DNA of 64,000 nt from Linnemannia schmuckeri (Eukaryota > Mortierellomycota > Mortierellomycetes > Mortierellales > Mortierellaceae): NCBI GenBank assembly GCA_029449235.1, contig JANATG010000007.1:2604001-2668000 (forward strand), read 5' to 3'. The notes beneath the pieces were generated by a model. That model was not told the origin of the DNA. It saw nothing but the letters and a program-made list of their open reading frames with translations, and did not search any database. Numbering within the stretch: the first letter of the stretch is position 1; each line of letters begins with the position of its first letter. Positions 1 to 9,949 of the stretch are shown in pieces. The translations under genes were made by a program, and so were the position numbers.

Positions 1-704
1 GGAGTAAGACTGAGTGTGCGTATGTCTACGTGTGTCCGTGTGTGTTGTCTCAGACCATGTCAGCGTTTTGCCAGCCCTTTGAACTAGTAAGCGAAAAGCA
101 TGTCAAGGCTATTGGCGGAAAAAAGGTGCTCAGACCTGGAGATGATGAGTCTTGAACCCAATGCTATGCCTAAGCAAAAAAAAAGAACGGGTGACCTATG
201 AAACGAAAATAAAAAAAGGGGGGGGGGGGGGCAAACAGAGAATAAGAGGAAGGGATCTATTTTTTTTTTCTCGCATCTCTGTTTTTGTTTTTCTCGGTCA
301 ATGAGCGTTTTGTTTGTCTGCCAATTGGTGCAGTATTGAACGCTTATCATCTCTTTTTTCTTTTTTTGCGCTTATTTGTGTAACATCAAGAAAAAACCAT
401 CATAGTCAGCCAAAAGAAATAAAAAGATAGAAAAGGGTAAAAGAGCGAGTCAGGGATATATGCATGCACGCATTGAGAAGCGGTGTCGGGAAGAGACAAA
501 AAAAAATAAAACAAGTCGCAACCCCTGGACCGACCATGTCGCAAAAACGCTCCCACAGAAAGAAAGAATGAGAAGTCAACAGGAAGAGACGGGCACCTAA
601 CTTTTTTTTGAGGGTTCATTTTTCTAGTCTTTTTTTTTCTTCGTACACATACTTTCTAGCACTTCGCTCTCTTTTTATCCTTCTTCCTCCTTTTTTCATC
701 CTTC
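1..704. other. No gene recognised; low-complexity DNA
   Basis: The stretch is dominated by homopolymer runs, including a G run near 219-230 and several A or T tracts. Short open frames on the minus strand are made of F, S, L and P residues from these tracts and show no domain. It may be intergenic DNA or untranslated sequence of a gene beyond the left edge. Confidence 0.5.
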
Positions 705-1403
705 ATGTCCGTCCTTATAACTTTATTCACCACCCCTCTCGACCTTATCGGAGGTAGTGTCCGCCTAAACAGATGTCTGGTGGACTGCCACAATGTCCTC
801 CGCGTGCATGGCATTAGTCGAGGACAAATGATTGTGAAAGAGACTACGACCCATGTCCCATTGAATGATTTTCGCATCAAAAATACACTGCAGAAGGTTG
901 AGATCGCGCGGAGAGTGGCCAATATCATAATGGTATTGCACGATGTACCCGTCGGCAAGGGGTAAAAAGGTGTAATTCTTAGGGATATCAGGGCCGTAAG
1001 CATTTTGATCGACAAGAGCCAGAATGGGGAGGACAAACTAGAACCCAAGTTAACGGGATTTAAGATATACAAGAGGGATACTTAGGAGACAGGCGAATAT
1101 CTAGAAATAGATGAGCGTTACCGGATATGATGGGTCCCTGGGGCGATCCCAAGTAGTATCTACTGCAAGTCGGACGTTTATTCTTTTGGTGTTGTCATGT
1201 ATGAAATCTCAACCAGTAGAGAACCAGCAGATGGGAATCTCGTCGAGATGAAGGGCATGAGAATGCGCATCGAATACACCAACTTGATGGAGAGATGCCT
1301 CAATTGCCGTCACCACAACACAGGAGCGACGATGAATGAATTTGTCCAGGAATTATTATTGTCCATCGAGATCGCACTCATGACTGCAGATAGAGAGCCA
1401 TAG
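705..1403 (+). pseudogene. Decayed TKL-type protein kinase domain
   Basis: Pieces of a kinase catalytic domain can be read in order on the plus strand. From about 969 one frame gives VILRDIRAVSILID, which aligns to the HRD catalytic loop (H changed to L), then KLTGFK where DFG would be expected. After two in-frame stops (around 1082 and 1128) it continues as WVPGAIPSS and KSDVYSFGVVMYEIS, the typical subdomain VIII-IX region of tyrosine-kinase-like kinases. The upstream part (705-965) is in another frame and ends at a stop. Loss of HRD and DFG plus stops and a frameshift mean no active kinase can be made. Family known: such TKL kinases are expanded in Mucoromycota. Inferred: remnant of a dispersed paralogue. 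Confidence 0.7.
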
Positions 1404-1931
1404 AAACACTATGATATACTCTTCGTCGCTATTTCCTCCCCAACATCAACAAATACTTTCTGCATGCATTCATGCCGGTGCCTTTGCCTTTACTCTCATT
1501 CATTCCTTGATATTGGATTCTACAGTCGACCTTAGGAGGTGTAACAGATTCATATAAGAGGGGATAAATAGCTTATGGCAGTCAAGCATTCATAGTGACG
1601 TTGCTTTTTTGGTCCTTGCTTTATATTTTGTGCACATGTTTAATGAGAATTGGAACCTAAGGGGTTGGTTATGCAACCTCTGCGTTAAGGAATATAGGAG
1701 TCGGAACATATAGTGAGACAGGAGAAGAGAAAAGAGGGGAAGACCGATAGAGATAGCGGAAGCCAAGGGAGAACCAGAAACGAATGCTAAAGTTATATAC
1801 ATAGTGTTTACCATGAAAATAATGAGAATGATAAAAGTGATTTATTTGTGAATCCTTCAAGTTCCAAGGGAGGAATGAGAATGAATGTCATAAAAAGTAG
1901 TTCATCTGAACACTAATGTTCAGCACTGTAG
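1404..1931. other. Intergenic, with one dispersed-repeat match
   Basis: No coding region is supported. The only structure seen is 1577-1610, which matches the reverse complement of 9407-9440 (see repeat entries). Confidence 0.5.
1577..1610 (+). repeat. Dispersed repeat, copy 1 (partial)
   Basis: About 34 bases match the reverse complement of 9407-9440 with a few differences, sharing TTCATAG-GACGTTGCTTTTT. The match stops just after the T run, where the copy at 4055 begins its own match to the next part of the same 9.4-kb sequence. Confidence 0.6.
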
Positions 1932-2658
1932 TTAACGACTATCGCCAAGGTTAAATATCTTTGGAATACTTTTTTCAGATAGAGATTTCACTCCTCCAAC
2001 ATTTTCATCTTCGGCTTCATCAACAATTAAAACTGACCCTCGGATTTCTTCAATATAAATATCGGAATACCTTTTGATCACAGCATCGGAATAGTTGAAG
2101 CTTCGAGTAAATTCAGAGAGCCTGTAGGCTGGGTTGGGGCTGTATATACCTTCATGGTGTTGCCCCACATATTTTAGAACAGTTGCAGAGGTGTAAGAGA
2201 TTACTCTGATCTCACCTTCAACTGGGAGTGCAACCTGCTTTCGAATCTATGAAAGAATTGGAAAATCTGCAGTATAACAGGCAAATAGAGGTGGTTAAAT
2301 GAGGAGCAACACAGTGGCACTTCTCATAGAATTACACATAAGATACCTTACCCTTTACAAGGTTGATCTGAAGCGATGAAGACTGGAAGGATGAATTTTG
2401 CGAGAGTCCTGCAGAAGGGGAGAGGGAGAAGTCTGCGAGAAGATCGCTGCAGTGTTTGCTGAGGGTGTTATTGTAAGTGCTGCTGTAGGTGTTGTGGGTG
2501 TTGTTGCGGATCAAGAGTCTTGAAGAAGATAAAGTTTTAGGGTCAATCGCGTGAAGGCGCGACTCCTTTATGTTCATGAAGCGTTTTTCTGTCTGAACCA
2601 TCACATTCTTGACCTTTTCGTTTGCACCATTCATCCTCCTTATCACAGAACCATTCAT
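1932..2658 (-). CDS. Hypothetical protein, two exons
   Basis: Two open segments join cleanly if an intron at 2247-2346 is removed: donor GTATCT after codon GGT AAG and acceptor TAG before ATT CGA, phase 0 on both sides. Model: complement(1932..2246, 2347..2658), 312 + 315 nt, 208 aa. The second exon is open well upstream of its first methionine, which supports splicing rather than two separate genes. The N-terminal half is Ser/Asn/Thr-rich with a basic start; the C-terminal half is mixed and ends acidic then basic. No known domain, signal peptide or membrane segment was recognised. The start at 2658 is the first Met in the frame and could be wrong. It could also be a chance pairing of open frames. 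Confidence 0.45.
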
Positions 2659-3000
2659 ACGCCTATCCCTATCACCCTACCACAAAAGACAAATCATGCA
2701 CCCACCACTGTCATATAATTATTCATGCACCCTGACAGGGAAAAAATCACGCATCCTACCAGGAAATCATGCAATTCATGTCACAAAAACAAAACTTCCG
2801 CGCGACCCTCAAGGAGATCCTTGGTAGGAACAACTGGCATGCGAGTTGGCACAAACTACCTGATCAATGTGAAGACATCACTCCTCCCTTTTTAGTGTAG
2901 TAGTAGTCACACCAGGGTAGGCCTGTGTATTTAAGACAGACCAGGCCAGGAACAAATACAACCCAATTTTCATTCCATTCAATCTTCTCTCCTCAAATAT
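2659..3000. other. Intergenic with short direct repeats
   Basis: Loose copies of an ATCATGCA-containing motif recur between 2690 and 2780. A TATTTAAG box lies near 2928, followed by a CT-rich stretch. No gene is seen here. Confidence 0.35.
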
Positions 3001-3002
3001 CG

Positions 3003-3250
3003 AAGTCTTTCAAGGGGTAAAGAGATAGTGGATGAAGACCTAGGGGGTGAAGAGATAGGGTAAAGAGATAGGGATAAAGAGATAGGGATAAAGGAACAGG
3101 GGATAAATTGTTAAGAGGTAAATAGTTAGGGGTAAATTGTTAAGAGGTAAATAGTCAGGGGGTAAATAGTTAGGGGGTAAATAGTTAGGGGGTAAAGAGA
3201 TAAGGGTAAAGGGGTATTGAGAGGGGATTAAGAGATAGGGTAGTGAAATA
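3003..3250 (+). repeat. G-rich minisatellite with telomere-like units
   Basis: Degenerate tandem units alternate between AGAGATAGGGGTAA-like and TAAATAGTTAGGGGG-like forms. The best copies sit at 3140-3200, where a 16-nt unit recurs. TTAGGG cores occur in several units, but the units are not a perfect telomeric hexamer array. It lies directly upstream of the promoter of the secreted shufflon-like gene. Confidence 0.75.
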
Positions 3251-3290
3251 AGGGTGACAAAAAACTGGGCTGTACATAATTTTTCAAAAA

Positions 3291-3298
3291 TATAAAAG
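3291..3298 (+). promoter_or_regulatory. TATA box of the shufflon-like gene
   Basis: TATAAAAG lies 192 nt upstream of the ATG at 3490, with no other gene between. The spacing is long for a fungal 5' UTR but acceptable; a second start site is possible. Confidence 0.45.
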
Positions 3299-3489
3299 GA
3301 ACGGCTTGGGTTTTACAGATCAATAAACTCCATTTTCATTTCCTTTCCGATACAGTATGCATAGAATGCTCAAAAGTTATACACATCTTGGTTTGCAAAC
3401 TGCTATCTTTGAATTTTCCGTCTGATATCGAATGACAATCTAATTGGCTTGCTTGTTATATTTGGTAACTGTAATCCTTATAGACTCAT

Positions 3490-4008
3490 ATGTTGCCAAC
3501 CTACATCTTAGTATCCGTGCTTGCAGTCACTGCTGCAATTACGGGAGCACCTATTAGGCTGAATGTAGCTATGAAGGACCAACAACCCATATGGAGTGGG
3601 AGCGGAGTGAATATCAATGGCACCTTGGCGTCTACTGGTCGTATTACAACTGATGAGTATGTTCAAATTAATGGTGTGGCGATCCCAGGTTTGGGATGCT
3701 CTCCAAATGGACTTATTGGTCGGGACGGTGACGGACAAATCCTTTCTTGTCAGACAGAGGTATGGCGGAAGCCTAGAGTAAGCACTACCCTTCGAGAGAG
3801 TACCAACAAGGCATACCGCTGGTCGATCGCGTCAGTGTCATGCGCTGAGCATGAGCAAGTTGTTGGAGGCGGGGGGTCATGTGCTCAGCCAGGTGGCACT
3901 ATTTGGCTGGCGCACTCAAAACCTCAAGATAATGGTTGGACTATTTTTTGCGATGGGGGTATGAGGAGTGAATTGGCCACTGCCAATGTATGGGCTATCT
4001 GTATTTAA
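3490..4008 (+). CDS. Secreted protein with bacterial shufflon (PilV C-terminal) domain
   Basis: Single exon, 172 aa. Residues 1-20 form a typical signal peptide ending ...ITGA, so the product is probably secreted. The rest resembles the C-terminal region of shufflon PilV minor pilins of Enterobacteria and Burkholderia-type bacteria: YVQINGVA at 57-64, CSPNGLIGRDGDGQILSCQ at 70-88 followed by VW, then a second module with CAEHEQVVGGGGSC at 118-131, a Trp-rich middle and a final WAIC. The bacterial N-terminal pilin helix is absent and replaced by a eukaryote-type leader. In bacteria these tips decide which recipient surface the type IV pilus binds. Promoter TATA upstream and AATAAA-like signals at 4022-4040 suggest a functional fungal gene. 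Function in the fungus is unknown; adhesion or binding of bacterial or glycan surfaces is inference. Residue similarity was judged from memory of the family. Confidence 0.8.
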   Translation: MLPTYILVSVLAVTAAITGAPIRLNVAMKDQQPIWSGSGVNINGTLASTGRITTDEYVQINGVAIPGLGCSPNGLIGRDGDGQILSCQTEVWRKPRVSTTLRESTNKAYRWSIASVSCAEHEQVVGGGGSCAQPGGTIWLAHSKPQDNGWTIFCDGGMRSELATANVWAICI

Positions 4009-4054
4009 GGATCGTGGGCAGTAATAAACCGCGAATAAAAATTATAGCAATATT

Positions 4055-4106
4055 ACTTTTTGATCCTTCGATGTTGGCTCTTTCAATCCTTGCTTCATTA
4101 GAATTC
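4055..4106 (+). repeat. Dispersed repeat, copy 2
   Basis: About 52 bases match the reverse complement of 9363-9414 with only a few substitutions, ending in GAATTC on both. It starts about 45 nt after the stop of the secreted shufflon-like gene. Confidence 0.75.
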
Positions 4107-5640
4107 GAGGTTGCGTTGTGATGCTTTGTTCACTTGCACTAACTCTTTGAAGATTGTCTCAGGTGGAGCTCACCAGGCGCATCAAGAAGCTGATTCCAAG
4201 GCCACCACCCGTCGTTCCCAAGGCTACGAAGACCAATATGAGGGTCAAAGGAAAGATTATTGGCGCTTCGAGAGTATTTGCGGAGGAGGTTCGGATCGAT
4301 ATGCTGAAGAGTATGCAGCTTTAACCAAGGACTTCAGAATAAATCCTGAGGTGACGATAGAGATTGGCAGGTTCAAACGGTTCAGAGAGGCAGACTTGAG
4401 AAAGGCCGGCGTTGGGGGGGAGGGGGGATTCGGAAGCAGGAGAAGGGAATGGCGCAATTGATAATTGGTCGCGATTTGACCCACCGACAACAATCCTCTG
4501 GATGGAAGAGAAAAAAGAACAAAACGAAAGCTCTTAGTAGGAAAAAGTTGAAAAAGAAGCCAGAGTCGGAGCCAGAGTCATCCTCGTCTTTGGAGGAGAA
4601 GGAGGATGGTGAGGAGGAAGATGGTGAGGCGGTGGAGTCGTCGCCGTTATTGGAGGAGAAGAAGAACTTTTACCATCTCCGTTCAATCTCCTAAAGCAGC
4701 GAAGGCAGAAGTCGAAGGTATGAGGACTTAGCCAACGGACCATGATAAAATAAATTGGTACTCGCTTCCTTATATTTAAGTTTTTTTTTTTTTTTTTTTT
4801 TTTGGTTCTAGTTTGGAAGCAGAGATAATAAGGTGGGTTGGTGGTAGTCGAGTACAAGATCCAAAATCAAGGAGGGTAGGGTGTGTAAGGTGTGAAATAC
4901 GAATAAGGATGTAATAAAGCAAAGGATATAAGATGAGATTGATGGTGAAAACGGATGTGTGGACAGCAAGGATCGGAATGCACCATAAGAGCATGAAGGA
5001 AAAACGAAGAGAGAGAAAGAGAAAGGCCAGTGAATGGGGGAGAGGTATGTGTAGGAATGGAGGGAGAGAAAAAACAGAGGAAGAAGAAAAGAGAAAAGAA
5101 AAAGAAAAAAGAAATAGAAAAAGGATGGAGGAGGGCGGGGTGCCCGGTTTTGACATCTTTCTCTTTCCTTCCCTATCGTTTTGTCTATTCTGCGACAAAG
5201 CAAGGAAATAAAGGAGAAAGAGGAAGAGGGTGAGGAAGAAAGAGGAAATGAAGAGAGGCAAACACACGGAGGAGGACATAGGACCAGAGCTGACAGTCAG
5301 TAAAGGGCGTCGTCCAAGAGCACGTACAGAGCAAACAGGCACCGATTCTTTCTTCTCCCTCCTCTTTCTTCCTGTCGATCTCTATCCCTGTCTCTTTAAT
5401 CCTCCTTCTCTCGTTTCTGTTCCTTTTGCGAGTTAATGGTGGGAGTGAGGAAAGGCGGAAAGAAGGAGAGAACAGAACAGCAAGAGTACAAGGGTAGAGT
5501 AGGAGACAATGGGAGTAGATGAGAGAAACAGTAAAAAAGGAAGAAGGGAAAGAGGGAAGGAGCGAGTGAGGGTATTAACAGCCATGTGCTGTTTCCTTGG
5601 CTATTCTTTATTGTGCGCATCACTGTCCAATCCGTAAATG
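4107..5640. other. Low-complexity, purine-rich stretch; no convincing gene
   Basis: Between 4449 and 4694 an open plus-strand frame encodes a K/E-rich 81-residue peptide, and a short frame around 4160-4310 reads as basic peptide, but stops break both and no domain is recognisable. A T run of about 23 lies at 4781-4803. From 4930 to 5580 the plus strand is strongly purine-rich (GAAAGA-type), with a short pyrimidine switch at 5340-5430. Long open frames on either strand here are composition artefacts. Confidence 0.5.
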
Positions 5641-6005
5641 TATGTGTCTAAGTGCTTGGTGTGCCTGAAAACAGCACAAAAGGTCAAGTGACGTTGCCTC
5701 GATTTGTTCGTACGATGTCGCCTCATACAACAGGGCCAGGAACTCCGGCGCCTTTTGAAGGCGACGGCCACCCTAGGCCAGTCAGGTCAAATGGACCCTT
5801 TTGACAGCTAGATGGTCAAAAAAAGTGTCTCATTCTGACAGGCATTTTTGCTTTTCCACTTTACTCTTTATTCTGACCGCCCTCGTCAAAATAACAAATT
5901 TCAGAAAAATGAGTGGTACCAAAATTTTCTCTTTTGCCCCATCAACCCTAATCTGACAGTGCCTGTTTGACGGGGGAAGTCGCATTAACCGAGTTGTATA
6001 TATAG
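5641..6005. other. Left flank of the large inverted repeat
   Basis: No gene. The segment has several TGAC/GTCA words and a TATATATA box at 5996-6003, immediately outside the repeat boundary. No target-site duplication with the right flank (13548 onward) is visible. Confidence 0.4.
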
Positions 6006-6094
6006 CGATAAAGTGAAGGATTTAAAACAGAGATTGAGAGCGCGGAGCTTTATTTCTGCACTGTCGGGGTACTGATCTTGATCGACAGAAGGGT

Positions 6095-6174
6095 GGTGGG
6101 GAAACAGGGCGGTGGGGAAACAGGGCGGTGGGGAAACAGGGCGGTGGGGAAACAGGGCGGTGAGGAAACAGGGC
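6095..6174 (+). repeat. 16-bp minisatellite, left arm
   Basis: Five head-to-tail copies of GGTGGGGAAACAGGGC; the fifth has one A for G change. The array starts six bases downstream of the secreted-protein stop codon (on its strand), so it would be in the 3' UTR. Its mirror is 13379-13458. Confidence 0.9.
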
Positions 6175-6180
6175 GGTTTG

Positions 6181-6462
6181 TTAAACGCAGTGCGACTGAA
6201 CTCTCAGACTTGAGCAGCCCCAGTCAGAGGAGATTCCGTTCCATTCAGCACACTTCATCTGCCACTTCTGTTTTCTCTCTTTGCTGCTTCCGATGTCGCA
6301 TGTATCTTTGCCCCACCAGATGAAGGCATCTTGTTCAAAGAGGGCCCTGCACAGAGAGTGTGTTAGGTTGTCGTCGTTGACATGGCATCGCATGTAGCAG
6401 GCCGAAGAGGTTTGCAAGAGGACAAGGACCACCGAGCAGAGTTGCAAGATTGAGGCACGCAT
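6181..6462 (-). CDS. Small cysteine-rich secreted protein (arm copy 1)
   Basis: Encodes 93 aa with a hydrophobic leader of about 21 residues ending TSSA, followed by a mature peptide of about 72 residues with seven cysteines (pattern C-x3-C-x11-C and four more spread to the C-terminus). Secretion is predicted from the leader; no family was recognised. It reads outward, toward the arm edge, with an AATAAA signal mirrored at 6049-6054 and the 16-bp minisatellite in between. The protein is identical to the one in the right arm. Small Cys-rich secreted proteins are often extracellular effectors or antimicrobial peptides, but nothing here decides the role. Confidence 0.65.
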   Translation of the reverse strand: MRASILQLCSVVLVLLQTSSACYMRCHVNDDNLTHSLCRALFEQDAFIWWGKDTCDIGSSKERKQKWQMKCAEWNGISSDWGCSSLRVQSHCV

Positions 6463-8199
6463 TGTTTTCTAGGAATGGCTGGGTAAAGTCAAACCGTAAC
6501 ACATATTGTAATGAGTATGTGCTAATTCACGCGGGGATGAGCCAATTACTTGCGTGTGTTCTTGAGAAGTACTTACGAAAGAATATTTCTTCCGGATGTT
6601 CTTTTGAAGATATTTTTTTAGAAAGAGGCAGTGGAGGAAAGCTCGTGATGAGGGCAAATAGAAAAATAAATCTTCTTTTATACACGACGGAGACTCTTCT
6701 ACGCCTGGCCCCAACAACACCTCGTTCGCCTTATTTCTCCCAAGCATTTGCGCTTTGGGACAATAGTGCATAATTCATGGGTAACTTATCAGTCACAGTG
6801 GCCCGTATTCTCGGCATTTTGCAAACCCCTATTTTTGAAGAGAGTACCTGCCACATGGGCTCATAAACAATATTTTTTCTGGTTTTCTCTATTTAAGAAA
6901 ACATCTGAGGGCCTGCCTGTATTGCTGCTCTCTTGCCATTATGGCCCTTTTGCGTACTGAACATCCCGCAGAGTATGCACAATTCATGCGATTCAGTATG
7001 CTCCCATTTCTGGGTTGGATATCACCTTGCTGACGATTCTCAGGGGTGTGCATTTTTTTTTCCCGTCTTACTTAGCATCCTGTGTATGTCTCTGTGCCAG
7101 AGACGTAGACCATGCATTCGTAATGCAAATCTTCCCGCAAAAGAACTGCAAAACCCATAGTAGATAACAACAGAAGGTCAACTGCTCTGTTCTCTCTCCT
7201 ATACTCCCACAACACCTCATCAAAGCCTTCTCGAAGCGCGTGGGGATTATTTCAAGTCGTACTACTTACAACACCACAAAGTGGGTCAGTCTAAGGTTTA
7301 CCGTATCATTAGGCTCTGAAACCCGACCCTCTTACGGCTCGAACTCTCGCCGAGTAGTAAGAGGGGACGAGTATCCGCGCCTAGACACATCCATTGAAAA
7401 GTAAAGAAAATCTCGCGCACTACACCATGGTTCCGCTGCCTTAAGTGATGTCTTCCTTGTTGTAAATATGTCTGTTCAGTATGACTACTACAATTCCTCC
7501 CAAAGCAAAATTGATGCGTAACGCATGAACAAAGAATTGGGACAAGGAACGTGCCAGGACGAGGATACCGAAAATAAAGAAAATATGCAAAGCGCTTGAA
7601 GAGCGAAAAAGAGATTGAGAACGTACAAGGGTGTGGGAAGCCAAAGAAGAGAGAGCATGCACAGGACATGTAGATCGAAATAGGGATGCAAAAGTTTGAG
7701 GCCAAAGAAGAAAAAGCATGCACAGCGCATGAAGATCGAAATAGCGGTGCGAGCGTTGGAGGCCAAAGAAGAAAAAGCATGCACAGCGCATGAAGATCGA
7801 AATAGGGGTGCGAACGTGCAAGGGAGCGGTAAAGAAAGAGGGCAAGCATGCACAGCGCCTGAACGTCGAAAGGGGCTTTCTTACTACCGAAGGAAAAGCA
7901 ACAATTAGCGGGTAGGTAGTAAGAGCACGACCTGTATTGTTACTCAGGGGGAGGGTCGAAGGTCAGAGTTGTAGGACCGCTGTTAAGTCCTCAATTGGTA
8001 CGGAGGAAAAGGGGTTGTAGGTCGAAGGAAGGTTGATAGTAGGGAGTAGTGATAATAGTGTCCTAAGGAACCACACGAAACGATACACTGCAGCACGTCA
8101 GCGAAACTCTTATCAGTACTGCTCTCATCCAAGAAGTGATGTGTAAAATCACAAAGAGCAGACAAGAGGACTTGGCGCACTACTAATACTATATCTACC
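6463..8199. other. Rest of left arm; no clear gene
   Basis: Open frames exist on both strands but none shows a domain. Around 7618-7863 three frames are open at once because of the ~61-nt repeat. The frame at 7983-8201 (minus) encodes about 70 residues, is preserved in the right arm with one substitution and runs through the inner boundary, so it could be the end of a gene fragment; no family was recognised. Confidence 0.4.
7618..7863 (+). repeat. Degenerate ~61-bp tandem repeat, left arm
   Basis: Units contain GCATGCACAGCGCATGAAG, an imperfect palindrome, then GATCGAAATAGGGGTGC and a variable part with GGCCAAAGAAGAAAAA. Core spacings are 61, 61 and about 70. Mirror at 11690-11935. Confidence 0.8.
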
Positions 8200-8667
8200 A
8201 AAGAATATGACTGCTAATCCAAGGCATTGCCACCGCCTTCTAGCCACCATTGTTTCACGGGGGAGGGCTCGCGGCAGAATTATAGGAACGTTGTCAGTTC
8301 CACAATCGGTTCTACAAAACTGGACTCTATGCGATGCAGATGCTATCCGTTAGTCCAGTGTCTATACAGTAAAGGAGACAAAGAACAACGAACAGCTTCT
8401 ACCCCACATAAATACTACTCTAGAAGAACGATCGGCTACACTACCATGACGTCATCATTCTGGAGGGTGCCACCAAATGTGTAACACCATCTTATTTTGC
8501 AATGATTAGAAAATGGGTTACACCAAAAACCCTTAATCAACTTCGTCCCATATTGTATGGATCGGATCAAATAAGTCGACCTGTTGCACTGCAACTCACG
8601 AACATAGCTCTTGCATACGCACACACATATCATTATCATTATCATCCAAAGCCCTCTTTGCAGCACC
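8200..8667. other. Left part of the spacer; no gene recognised
   Basis: An 85-residue open frame (8227-8484, plus) has no recognisable domain. Around 8478-8535 the sequence TGTAACACC..GGGTTACACC is a loose inverted pair that could be an end of the Tc1-like relic, but no matching end was found on the other side. Confidence 0.35.
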
Positions 8668-9243
8668 ATGCCACCCATCAGACAGAAAAGAAACAACCGA
8701 GTTTGACGACAGCACTCGGGAGATGATCATCGATATGGTCACTGACTAAGGAATGAGCATTGCCCATGTTGCTCGGATGCTCAAGTGCCATCGCTCAACT
8801 GTCAAGACCATTGTTGATACCTTTCTTCAAACCGGTCGCATTGCCAAACTCCCAAGAGACGGCAGCCATAATCGCCGACTCGAGGCAGAGCATTTTGACC
8901 GGCTTACCGATCACTTGGACGAGTTCGCCGGTCGTTCTGTATGGTGGCTCAGCACACAGCTGAATGAACATTTTGTGCCGTCGACAAGGCTCTCAACAAA
9001 CTTACCACCTACACGCTCAAGCTGATGAAGGCCGAGTCAGAGAGATACAATGATCCCGAGTACATCGAGGAGCTACAACGATGGACTGAGAACATTCTCC
9101 CCGGTGCTGGCAATATGAACCACTTTGTCTACATTGATGAAGCGGGCTTTAACTTGTACATCATGTGCAAGTACGGACGCGCTCTCCAAGGCAGGTGTGC
9201 CTTTCAAAGGGTTCCCTACAACCGTGTTTTTGGATTGAAATAA
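8668..9243 (+). pseudogene. Truncated Tc1/mariner (IS630-type) transposase
   Basis: From an ATG at 8668 the frame shifts once, then reads DDSTREMIIDMVTD, a TAA stop at 8750, and GMSIAHVARMLKCHRSTVK, a helix-turn-helix of the Tc1/IS630 DNA-binding domain. A further frameshift near 8985-9025 is followed by YIEELQRW and FVYIDEAGFNLY, which contains the first catalytic Asp of the DDE domain. The second Asp and the final D/E are missing because sequence identity ends at about 9243. The element is therefore dead and 3'-truncated. It sits in the spacer of the large inverted repeat but does not explain the arms, which are far longer than Tc1 terminal repeats. Confidence 0.8.
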
Positions 9244-9362
9244 AAACGCAAAGATTTCTTCTTGGTGTTTCATTGTACGTGAGTGGCGAAACTGGAGCTC
9301 AAAAGGGTATAAAACCATAACTCACTTTGACAAGTGAACAAAGCATCGACAACGCTGACCTG

Positions 9363-9440
9363 GAATTCTAACGAAGCAAGGATTGAAAGAGCCGACATTG
9401 AAGGATCAAAAAGCAACGTCGCTATGAACACTTGGCTGCC
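9363..9440 (-). repeat. Dispersed repeat, longest copy
   Basis: Reverse complement matches 1577-1610 over its first ~34 bases and 4055-4106 over its last ~52 bases, with small overlap. It is the only copy in the window containing both halves. Confidence 0.7.
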
Positions 9441-9949
9441 ACAAGCCAGTTAAAACCAACATCAGCCTAGATCTCTGCTAATAGGATCCTTACGGCGAAT
9501 ATGCGACAAGTGGTAGCTTTCTTTGCAATGCTCTGAAAGGAAGGGGACCTCGCTGGAAATGTCAGTGTGAGCTGCATGAGCTTTATGTCATGCTCCTCGC
9601 TTGGACGCAATTGATGGATAATGTCGAGAATCCGAACTTAAATCAGGCGAGGTTGACCTTTCTCAGGGCAGAGACCGGAGGTATGGTGGGTGGGGGAAGG
9701 TGAGGGAGAGAGAGAGATGGGTTTCAAGGTATTGACGAAGTGTATTCAAGTTACTAGGTGCGGAAAAGCTACGTTAGACTATGGCTACTTATACTGGCTA
9801 TCTGGGCTCTTAATAAATTATTTCTGTAGGAGCAACCTGGATGCATATTAATTAATGCGACAAAGCCTTGCTGCATAATAATTAATGCATACGCTGCCTT
9901 GAGCCTAGGAAGCAACACCTGAGCCTAGGACGCGACAGATAAGTTTAAT

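Larger units (their letters stand above)
6006..8199 (+). repeat. Left arm of ~2.2-kb inverted repeat
   Basis: Each base x in this arm pairs with 19553 minus x in the right arm. The outer edge is sharp: homology begins with CGATAAAG at 6006 and stops at CTTTATCG, 13547. The inner edge fades between 8192 and about 8220. Encoded reading frames are identical in both arms apart from one Val/Ala change near 8095. At that site (8095/11458) and at 8179/11374 the arms differ, and in both cases the right arm has C of a CpG where the left arm reads T on the same strand. The arm carries a secreted-protein gene, a 16-nt minisatellite and a degenerate ~61-nt repeat. Confidence 0.93.

Noticed and set aside
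4776..5342. Long minus-strand open frame (188 codons)
   Set aside because: Almost entirely S, F, L and P from the purine-rich plus strand; overlaps other equally open frames and has no domain.
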